Assembly (NCBI GenBank): GCA_051294375.1
Contig: CM119266.1
Location: 3,369,151-3,433,150, forward strand
Direction of reading: 5' to 3'
DNA: 64,000 bases
Source: Paraspadella gotoi
Lineage: Eukaryota; Chaetognatha
A model generated the notes under the pieces. The model made no database searches. It saw only the letters and a list, made by a program, of their open reading frames with translations, and was not told where the DNA came from. Of this stretch, positions 49,723-64,000 are shown one piece after another; position 1 is the first letter of the stretch, and each line of letters begins with the position of its first letter. Position numbers and translations under genes: made by a program.

Positions 49723-50518
49723 TATTTTATAATTGCTGGGTTCTTTTTATTCATTTAGAATTAGATTTTCGGTTTTACGTATTGAAAGAATAAATTATGA
49801 AATCCTTGACCTGTTTTGGTTTATAGTAGACCGATCCATTCCGTTTTACTGAATAAGTCAGCATTTATTAAGAACGTCGAATTATGGTACAATCGTAAAA
49901 GAGCAATATTATTATTACTAAAAATATTTTAATATTTTTTAATGATTTGATTTGGATTTTAGACTATTAGTCTTCTTAGAAATAAACTTAAACGGTTACG
50001 TCTTTGGTCTCATACTATTTATAATAGTTTTATCATTGAAACAGAGTGCTTGTGGTAGTTAAAAGATAAGACGCCCGACGATTTAATTTCATTCTTATAG
50101 CCGAAACATGTCTGTTTAAATAAAAAAGACTCAGTCTTTATTTCAAACTCAATTCGAAACACTACGAAAAAGAAAGAATTTTCGCAATGTCTTATTCTTA
50201 ATAAGTCTATAGTTTGGATCCCGCTCACTAACAATAGTAACAATACATCCTTATTTCTTTGATACAATATTCAAATTTAAATTAATAAAAAATGATTAAG
50301 AATTAATAATGAAGAATCAATTACTTGTAGGGCAACGCGGCAACACGATCCTCATTAAAATAATTGATTTCTACTTTCTTTGAAAAGATTCACCGTTTTC
50401 CGCAAAGGCGTAGCTCCTTTTCCGCCGTCTTGACATTATTGTCTTTCTCATCACCTTAATTGTCATCTTCAACGGTCGTTCGCCGTTCGGCATCGTCTCT
50501 CGCCACGCCGACTAGAAA
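49723..50518. other. AT-rich intergenic region
   Basis: Lies between E-Syt and the next + strand gene. A short match to the element end (CCGAAACATGTCTG) sits at 50,100-50,115. The last 100 bases before the ATG at 50,519 are GC-richer (5' UTR). Confidence 0.4.
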
Positions 50519-56666
<6,148 letters not shown>

Positions 56667-57658
56667 CTACGTAACTCACTACATTTTTTTTCTGTCAGAA
56701 AAAAAATACTTCCCAGTTATGATAATAGCTTAAGCTTTAACTTTTCGCTAGTAATTTAATTTCCGAAATGATTCACTACAAAAAGTCTAAATCACAGTTT
56801 TCCATATTTTAAAAACTGTATCAATGAAGCTGTTCCTTTATTTTTGAAGATCAATTCAAATCGCCCTCTACTTTAAACAAGTCACTCAGGATATTCAAGA
56901 ACAAAAGAACACTTTCATAACATAAGCGGCTTTTAGCTTTTAGCATTCATACGAGGTCGACATGATTATGAATCGATTAAGCATAAGCTTAGTTCAGCAC
57001 TATTTATATAATACTGCTACTTATCCAGTGGCTATAAGTATTTACTAATATAGTTTGTGAATAGGAATAAAAACTTTATAATTCGGGAAACTAGACTTCT
57101 ATTGCGAATGAACAATCAACTTGGGCATCGAAATTCAATCAAAACGAATTTAACAGACAAAATTGGAAATAATTTCTTAACTAAAAAAATAATAATATTT
57201 GCGCTGAAACTAATACTAAAAAAAAACATTAATAAAAAAATAATCGAATTAATCTTTTTTATAACCAAAATTCAATATTTATTCAAATTAACAATTTCAC
57301 CACAACTTATAATTCTTATTGTTATCGTTCGTCGTGTGGTAATTAAATCAATTTTATAATAATTACAATAAACAATAACTAAAAATGTCTCGTCATTATA
57401 TCGTAATCATCGTTAGAATACGAATCAAAAAAGTCAAAAAATGAGAATTTGTTTATATAATTATTTTCATCTAAAAATAATAACAAGTAGTAATATCTGA
57501 TGCGCGTCTGTACAGGAAAACATATTGCTTCTCTTTGTATCAATTTAAAAAAAAAAGAGAGACTTGTTCTTTTTAAAGGTCACTTGAATTCGTTGCAATT
57601 CGGTACAATTTATAATTTCACAATGATATGCTAGAAATACGGTTCGTCAACGAAAGGG

Positions 57659-57660
<2 letters not shown>
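56667..57660. other. AT-rich intergenic region
   Basis: No gene seen between the + strand gene ending at 56,666 and the - strand GLI-like gene ending at 58,001. An Ile/Lys/Asn-rich frame at 57,057-57,359 only reflects base composition. Confidence 0.45.

Positions 57661-57663
<3 letters not shown>

Positions 57664-57749
<86 letters not shown>
57664..57749 (+). repeat. (GA)n microsatellite
   Basis: GA run with two one-base interruptions, downstream of the GLI-like gene. Confidence 0.95.
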
Positions 57750-57751
<2 letters not shown>

Positions 57752-57839
57752 TGACCAGAGTACGGTTTCAAGGAGCTACTCTCCCCTGTGATTGATTGAT
57801 TGACTTTTCGCAATCGTTCGGCTTCGCGTCAATGACGCC

Positions 57840-58000
57840 AATTCTCTTTCCTCCGCCTTTCGCGCCACATCTTCTCGCGCCAAACGCTATTACGCCACAA
57901 TATCGCCATATCCGCTCTCTCCTTCACGTCACAAACTTCATCCTTTACGCCACATCCTCTCTCTCCTTCACGCCACATACTACATTCTTCACGCCATCCT
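57840..58000 (-). other. probable 3' UTR of the GLI-like gene with GGCGT-type repeats
   Basis: Directly after the stop at 58,001 (- strand), the sequence contains about ten loosely spaced copies of TGGCGTAAAGG/TGGCGTGAAG. Confidence 0.4.
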
Positions 58001-61000
58001 TTACGCCAACTCGTCCAAAAATCGACTCTCGTGATTCAAAGTCGAACGCATGACGCCGAGAGGATTGTCGTTGTCTGCGACGACGCCGCCTCTCCCAACA
58101 TCAGGCAACGCCGTGGCGCCGGGAACGCCCGTCATCAGCACCGCCATGTTGGCCGATAAGTTGGTGATGTCGTCGCCGACTCCGGAACCGACGACGCCCT
58201 CTATCCCTTCGACGTCCTGCTCTCGTTTGACGTCGAATCCAGCGGCGCCGACTGGCGATAACGCCGAGGCGCAAGACGCCGGTGACGCCGCGAGGAGAAG
58301 ACCGGCGCCGTTCGAGGGTCCTGCGCGAAGAGGATGGGGGGGGGGATGATTCAGGTCAAATCTTTTATTTGCTACCAAATTCAAATTTGATATTATAATC
58401 ATGAAACTGCAGTCACCACCGCCCTTGCTAGGGCCTTGCTACATTTCCTCATCTTCGTTACAAGTTTTCTCTCTCCCTCTCTCCTTTACTTTTCAACCAT
58501 AAACTCGTTTCAACTTCCTTTTACTTTCTAATTACTTCTCTCTTTGTACTTTCTCCCTCTCTTCTCTTCCCCTTTTACTTTCTCCCTCTCTTCTCTTCCC
58601 CTTTTACTTTCTCCCTCTCCTCTCTTCCCCATCCTTTTACTTTCCTTCTTCTCATTCACCTTTTGCTCCCCTCCGACCTCCTTCGCTCTCTCTCTTCATT
58701 CTTTCTCCTACCATCTTTTCTCCCCTTTCTCACCCCATTCCCTTTATCACCATCCCTTTCTCACCCCATTCCCTTTCTCACCCCATTCCCTTTCTCACCC
58801 ATTCCCTTCTCACCCCATTCCTTTCTCACCCCCATTTCCCTTTATCACCCCATTCCCTTTCTCACCCCATTCCCTTCCTCACCCCATTCCCTTTCTCACC
58901 CCATTCCCTTTCTCACCCATCCCTTCCTCCCCCATTCTGTTTACCCCATTCCCTTCCTCACCCCTGGGCGACAACGTGGAGGCGTTGGACGCGCCCCCAG
59001 GCGACATGGCGGCGATGGCGGAGAGAGGCGACAAGGGGGCCGCGGACGAGGAGTTGGGGGAACGATGGAGGAAGCGGAGGTCTGCGGGGTGTTGAGGGTG
59101 AGTGGGATGCTGAGGAGTGTAGAGAGGAGTGGTAGCACCGTGAGGATGAGGAGGAGCGGCAGCAGCGGGGTAAGGGTTCTGATGTCGATAGTCGTTGCGG
59201 TATCCGTCCATCTGCTGCATTTGCTGCGGCTGATGACGCTGCTGCTGTCGGCCGCAGTTGTCCGGCTGCTGCTGCTGCGTGGGGTAAGGCGGAAGGGCGG
59301 GGAGACCGCCGGTAGGGTAAGGCTTGACCGAAGGCGGGCGGTAATGTTGGTCGTTGTGGTTATAATGCGGGTATTGTTGTTGTTGTTGTTGATGATGGGG
59401 CGACGGGCGATGGTGATGGTGAAGGCGCTGAGAATTTTGCTGTTGTTGATGCTGCGTCGGAGGATGCGACTTCTGCCTATGCTGCTGTTGCTGTTGCATC
59501 TGCGCCGGCGCCTGATTCGCCGCTGCGACGCTGCCCCGGCTGCAGGGACGCGGCGACATTTGCTGCGAGGACACCGTGGAGCATTGGATCTCCGAAGAAC
59601 CTAGACAGGGGCTGCCGCTTTGGTGGTATCCCCCCACGGGGTGATGGTGATGATGCTGCTGCGGAGGCGGTGGCGGAGGAGCGTAGTGGCCAGCTGCGGC
59701 GGCTGGGGTTTCGACGCAGCGCGGATTTCCGCAGTTGCAGCCTCGGCTGAGTCCGTAGTTGTTGTTGTTGTGAGGACGACGATCGAAGGCCGAGTTAAAG
59801 TTGGCGGCGCAAGCAGCATCGCCACAGTCGCAGTAGCCAGCCTCAGCAGCGACGACAGGTGAAAGCAGCATCGACGAAGGCGTCGGACGAGGATTCGCGC
59901 AGCCTTGATGATGTTTCTGTTGTTGCTGCAAATGTGGCTGCTGATGTTGCGGCTGGTGTTGAAGTCCGCAGCCGCAAAAGACGCCGTCGACGCCGCCAGG
60001 GCCGCAACCGGCGCAGGCACGCGGGAAACCGGCGTTGTTTATCGGCGACAGTAGGGCGTTGTCGGCACCGCCGTCGACGCCGCATCCGGCGGTGGCGCTG
60101 CAGCCGCATCCGGGGTTGCAGGATGTCGCGGCGGCGCCGTGCTGCGGAGCCGATGATTTTAAGGCGCAGTGGTTGACCTGAGACGAGGGAGACGAATATT
60201 TTAGTAATATTTATGAATTTAAAAGAATAAATATTACAAACTTACAAAGTCTGTATCGTAAAATCAATCAGACCCTAAGCCGGCCATATTTTCGAAAAGA
60301 ACCCCATTTCAGTTTAAATGCAGGATCTTTAAACTTGTCTTTAAAATTGTCTCGTAATTTCTCTGTCTTCAACTCAACATTTGAATCAGAAAGGAAACGG
60401 ACCAACGCTATTCGAAAAACCGCCTTTCCCACCTGATTGCAAGTTTGCTGCATCTGCTGCTGAAACTGCTGCTGCTGCATGAGGCGGATGTTTCTCTGCC
60501 GCTGCTGCATCGTCTGAGGATGTCCGCTTTGGTTAACGAACCCGCTGTTGTGCGCGAGGTTGCTGCTGTTGTGACTTCCGTTGCTGTGGTGACTTCCGTT
60601 GCTGTTGTGACTGCTATTGCTGTTGATGGTAAGGTCGAAGTCGTGATTGGCCGCGGGTGAGTTGGGGAGAGAGTGAGGGTTGGCCACTGAGGAGTTGCTG
60701 CCCGGGGTCGACTGTGATTCAAATGACAGAAGATTATATTAGTCAATCGTGAAATCGTCACGTGACTTCAAAAAATAAAATTCACACCGTTTGGATTTGC
60801 AGAGCGTTGTTGTTGTTGTTGTTTCTGCTGCCGCCGCCACAGTTGTTGTTGTTGTTTTGTTTCCTGCGAGATTTTTCCTCCTTAACGAATCTTAACATTT
60901 CGTCGGGCAAAAGGAGATCACTGGAGAAAAAAGGAAAGAAATTAGGTGGAGGAAATTTGGCTCTCTCCCTGTTTCTCTCCCATTCTCCTCCCTCTTTCTC

Positions 61001-64000
61001 TCTCCCTCTATCCCTTCTGTCCACTTATTATCGTCTCCGGTATCTGATCCCTTCTTTCCCTTCTCCCTTCTCTCCCTCTATCCCTTCTGCCCACCTATTA
61101 TCATCTCCGGTGTCTGATCCCTTATCTCCTTTCTCCCTTCTCTCCCTCTATCCCTTCTGCTCACCTATTATCATCTCCGGTGTCTGATCCATTCTCTCGT
61201 TCGTTCATCAACAACGCGTTCATGACTCCGCTGCTCCAACCGACGCCTCCAGTCAGTTGCTGCATCTGTTGCTGCATCTGCTGCATCTGAAGCATGAATT
61301 GCTGCGGTGATATCTGCAGCAGATTGCCCGGAGTCCTGCCATTGTTGTTATTGTTGTTGTTGTTGTTGTTTTGGCAAGGTTTCGCGTTCGGGTTCGTTCC
61401 GTAGCAAGGAGAAATGGGAGCCTCCTCCTTCGGGATCATGAGCGCCGGCTGAGCGGCATCCCCGGCGCCGCAATGAGCGCCGCACTGGACGCCGCATTGA
61501 GTCCCGCAGTTCTTAGCGCGGGATCCAGAGGCGTTGTTGTTGTTGTTGTTATTGGGGATCGGCGTGCTGCAGGTCATTTGACTCATTGGGAGACCCTGAG
61601 AGATGGAAGAAGGGGCAAGAGGCTGACGTGAGGAAGGGAAATGGATATCAAAATGGAATTTGAAAGGGAAACAATTGCAAAACGGAATTGGAAATGAAAA
61701 AAGGATTGGAAAGGGAAACCGAAGAGGATATTCAAATAGAAATGAAAACAAAAAATGGAAAATAAAATTGAAGAAAGGGAGATGAAAATAAAAACAGAAA
61801 TAGAAAGGATAATCGAATAGAAATAGAAATTGAAATTAAATGGAAAAGAGAAAAAAGAAAAGAAATGGAAAAAAAAAGAAAAAAGATTATCTTATTGCGC
61901 AACGGGAGGATTAGTAGCTGTGATACCCGGGCGCGGGGTATCTCACAACTGGCGTAGGGCTCGGGACCCTCAGTGAACCGCCTCCTGTTCACTGGCATGT
62001 TTTATACCGGCAAACCGTCACATTTAAGCCAGAACCGGGATACCGGGATTGAACACTACGGGACGCAACGATGGAATAGAATAATGACTTTAGCCTGCTC
62101 AGCCATTGAGACGAGGCTGAGGACGGACAGCAGTGAGGCAAGCTTTAAGTCTTGCTGCCACAATTAACCTGATTCCTCGATGGTTTCGCCGTTTGACCCG
62201 TCTCCGCAAGGTGCTGTTGCGGCTGCTGTTGCTGCTGCCGCCTCCTCATCATAAGACCTCTGCTGCTGCAAGGCGTCCATTGGTTGATTTCGACTTTGGT
62301 TGCCGCAATTGGCGCAGTTGGCGCAGCTGTTGGCGCAGATTGTTGGCGCAGGAGGGACTGAGCGGCCGAGTGATCGAAGTCCAAGTTGGAGTTTTCGATG
62401 GATAGAGGGCGCATGTGCGCTCCGCTGGGGATCGGCCCGCCTGAGAGAAGGGAGAATGAAATGATTCGATTAAGCGCTTATGAGAAATTGAAGAATATGG
62501 ACGGATTAAAGTTGTAGATCAAGTTAAGTAAAGGACGTCCGTTGATTTATCGAGAGTAACAAGCGCCGTTGGAGGATCATTTGGGATCAGTCAAGTTAGC
62601 AGTCAGACAGATCGGGAAACAGATGAGTAGGCAAACAGACTGATAGACGGACAGACAGGCACACAGGAAAATAAATAGACAGATAAGACCATTAAGTGTC
62701 TGCCCAATTTTCTATACCCTTACCCTGTCCTTACCCTGTCCTTACCCTGTCCTTACCCCTGTCTTACCCTGTCCTTACCCTGTCCTTACCCTGTCCTTAA
62801 CCCTGTCCTTACCCTGTCGTTACCCTGTCCCTTAACCCTGTCCTTCTGCCTTACCCTGTCTCTTACCCTGTCCTTTACCCTGTCCTTACCCTGTCCTTAC
62901 CCTGTCCTTACCCTGTCCCGCAGTGACGACCAATCCGTTGGCGCCGTGCCCTCCTCCTCCTCCTCCTCCTGCTCCTCCGATGGCGTGGAGCGAAGTGGTG
63001 GAGCTCCTCCTCGACGAGAGGCTGGAGCCGGAGAACGGGTAGGGGCTTTCGTTGGAGGAGCGGACGGAGCTGGTAAGGAAAGGAGGGTGAGAGTAAGATA
63101 AACGGAAATTAATTCCTTAATCTAATTTGAATATTGTAGTGTTGTAATAAAGATTCATAGAAATCTTTTTTTTTAAATCCGATACTAAATTAATAATATT
63201 TCAGCCGGGTAAATCATTTTGCTTATTCGTTATTTAATAATTCACAATCCCTTTTACTCTGTTGACCTTGACATTAATCTAACGTCTGGGATCAAACCCG
63301 GGACCTTTTTGGCGACTCACCTGTAGAAAGAGGAAAGCGTAGAATTGGAATCTCGACGATGGCGAAGAGAATGCCCTTTGCCGGAATCGTTGGAGTCCGG
63401 AGAGTGGCCGAACGAGTGGAGGAAGTCTAGGGAGGAAGAGGAAGTGGGGAGGTCTGTTGGGGGGGGTTAGGAAGGGGGAGAGAGAGAGAGAGAGAGGGAA
63501 ATAGAGAGAGAGAGAGAGAGGGAGAGAGGGAGAAGGAGAGAAAGAAAAAGGGAGTGAGTGAGAGAATAGAGAGAGAGAGAGTTATGATATTAATTTTGAG
63601 CAACAAGCTCTTTAAAATTTTACGATAATATATATCCTGGCTTTTGAGTTGGCGGCTTTTTTAATTAATCATCATAAAATTAAGCATATTCATATAAAAT
63701 ATCATAAAGTGCAAAAAACATTCGTCTCCTCACCGTTGGCGTTGGCCAAATCCGTGATTATCGTCGGCGGTTTATTGTTTTTGTTTTTGTTCTTATTGTT
63801 TTTGTTATTTTTCTCTTTTTTTACGTCGCCATGGCAACCTCGTCGGCCGTAGTTGAGCGGGTTTCCGTGAAAACCTTCGCCGCCTCCGACGAGGCCGCCG
63901 CCGCCGCCGCGCCACGGAGAAGCGACGCCGCCAGCGCCGCCGCCGACGAGGCCTTTGGCCGCCATCTTGGATCTGAGGCGTTGGTTGTTATTGTTGCGAC
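58001..64000 (-). CDS. GLI/Ci-family zinc-finger transcription factor, C-terminal part (5'-partial)
   Basis: GLI/Ci proteins are the nuclear effectors of Hedgehog signalling. Nine phase-consistent exons are in the window: 64,000 (edge)-63,734; 63,426-63,321; 63,069-62,912; 62,440-62,169; 61,595-61,165; 60,920-60,788; 60,711-60,433; 60,177-58,962; 58,320-58,001, about 1,060 codons. The family call rests on the second and third exons, which join to HRRDSNSTLSSFYSSVRSS then NESPYPFSGSSLSSRRSSTT. This aligns with the vertebrate GLI [29 protein letters not shown] region, where PKA, GSK3 and CK1 phosphorylation directs processing or degradation. LLLPDEMLRFVKEEK in exon 6 resembles the LPDEVVQYL motif after it, and the C-terminal NHESRFLDEL resembles the GLI end (EESKFLN). 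The zinc fingers would lie to the right, outside the window. The remainder is low-complexity (Q, N, H, G, C). Length is typical or long for the family. Confidence 0.7.
58550..58726 (+). repeat. ~29-bp pyrimidine minisatellite
   Basis: Three units of the type CCCTCTCTTCTCTTCCCCTT in a CT-rich stretch inside the last intron of the GLI-like gene. Confidence 0.75.
58727..58964 (-). repeat. 17-bp minisatellite containing the 5' splice site
   Basis: About thirteen units. On the - strand the unit is GGGAATGGGGTGAGAAA. The true exon end (AGGG|GTGAGG) is the first unit, and later units repeat GG|GTGAGA. Confidence 0.9.
58962..60177 (-). other. large Cys/Gln/His-rich exon of the GLI-like gene
   Basis: 405 codons. 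The first 200 hold repeated short cysteine motifs (CNPGCGC, CAGCGPGG, CGCG, CDCGDAAC, CNCGNPRC), then poly-Pro, poly-His and poly-Gln stretches. The + strand shadow frames here are rich in R and L from CTG repeats. A GTGAGG donor at 58,961 opens directly into the minisatellite at 58,727-58,960. Confidence 0.6.
60995..61200 (-). repeat. 70-bp tandem triplication of exon end plus donor
   Basis: Units start at 61,001, 61,071 and 61,141 (+ strand TCTCCCTCTATCCCTTCTG). The unit nearest the exon contains the end of exon 61,595-61,165 and its GTGAGC donor. The next repeats the same coding-like sequence with AG|GTGGGC, and the last has AA|GTGGAC. Confidence 0.95.
61600..61900 (-). other. purine-rich intron stretch
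   Basis: Degenerate GGAAATGGAAAT-type steps on the + strand. No gene. Confidence 0.5.
61915..62080 (+). repeat. diverged member of interspersed repeat family 3
   Basis: Shares GGGGTATCTCACAACTGG, GGGACCCTCAGTGA and TCACTGGC blocks in order with the 47.2 and 50.8 kb copies. It lies in an intron of the GLI-like gene. Confidence 0.5.
62717..62917 (-). repeat. 11-bp minisatellite made of 5' splice sites
   Basis: About seventeen units. The + strand unit is CCTTACCCTGT; on the - strand it is ACAGGGTAAGG, which contains CAGG|GTAAGG, a near-perfect donor. The exon 63,069-62,912 ends inside the first unit. Confidence 0.95.
62912..63426 (-). other. phosphorylation-cluster exons of the GLI-like gene
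   Basis: Exon 63,426-63,321 (HSFGHSPDSNDSGKGHSLRH, then RRDSNSTLSSFY) joins after two bases to exon 63,069-62,912 (SVRSSNESPYPFSGSSLSS, then RRSSTTSLHAIGG and a Gly run). RRDS and RRSS are PKA-type sites with following serines at the +4 spacing used by GSK3 and CK1 priming. Confidence 0.65.
63100..63320 (-). other. AT-rich intron of the GLI-like gene
   Basis: No repeat element or gene seen. Confidence 0.4.
63476..63583 (+). repeat. (GA)n-rich tract
   Basis: Interrupted GA repeat in the intron between exons 63,734 and 63,426 of the GLI-like gene. Confidence 0.9.

Noticed and set aside
57057-57359. 100-codon frame rich in Ile, Lys and Asn
   Set aside because: Its composition is that of the AT-rich DNA, with no motif, splice sites or copy to support it.
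58544-59604. Long + strand frames over the GLI-like exons
   Set aside because: They are shadows of the - strand Gln/His-rich exon and of the pyrimidine minisatellites. The - strand frame is phase-consistent with its neighbours.

Overview
The window is animal nuclear DNA, most likely from an invertebrate. Coding sequence is split into short GC-rich exons with GT-AG introns. The introns and intergenic DNA are AT-rich and full of (GA)n/(CT)n microsatellites, minisatellites and interspersed repeats. Two recognisable genes are metazoan families: extended synaptotagmin on the + strand, and a GLI/Ci-type transcription factor on the - strand. I cannot name the species or phylum.

Positions 1-38,580 are dominated by one block of about 13.5 kb that appears up to three times. 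Copy A is 1-13,580. Copy C is partial, 13,606-19,196 plus 19,530-19,644. Copy B is about 25,036-38,580. The copies differ mainly by single-base gains and losses, in coding and noncoding DNA alike, and 25-N or longer gaps lie inside or beside them. This looks more like redundant assembly or gap filling with noisy reads than like old gene duplication. The block holds a multi-pass membrane protein gene (intact only in A), a second membrane-protein fragment, a - strand gene with one transmembrane segment and a cytoplasmic tail, and the first exon of extended synaptotagmin (truncated by a gap in A, complete in B). A 5.4 kb stretch between C and B (19,645-25,035) is mostly non-repeated and carries a diverged relative of the second membrane fragment.

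From 38,488 to 49,522 runs a nearly complete 14-exon extended synaptotagmin gene (N-terminal membrane hairpin, SMP lipid-transfer domain, three C2 domains). Its introns hold a 969-bp fold-back element, two tRNA-derived SINE families and several minisatellites. From 50,519 to 56,666 lies a second + strand gene of about eight exons whose product I do not recognise. Its introns hold a 50-bp perfect palindrome, an 18-bp minisatellite in two orientations and a pair of very GC-rich palindromic elements.

From 58,001 to the right edge, the - strand carries the C-terminal part (about 1,060 codons) of a GLI/Ci-like protein. It has the conserved serine/arginine-serine phosphorylation cluster and then long Gln-, Asn-, His- and Cys-rich regions. 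The zinc fingers would lie to the right, outside the window. Three of its introns begin inside tandem arrays whose unit contains the 5' splice site itself; this is the most unusual structural pattern I found.

There is no sign of shared regulation between these genes. They are ordinary independent eukaryotic transcription units.
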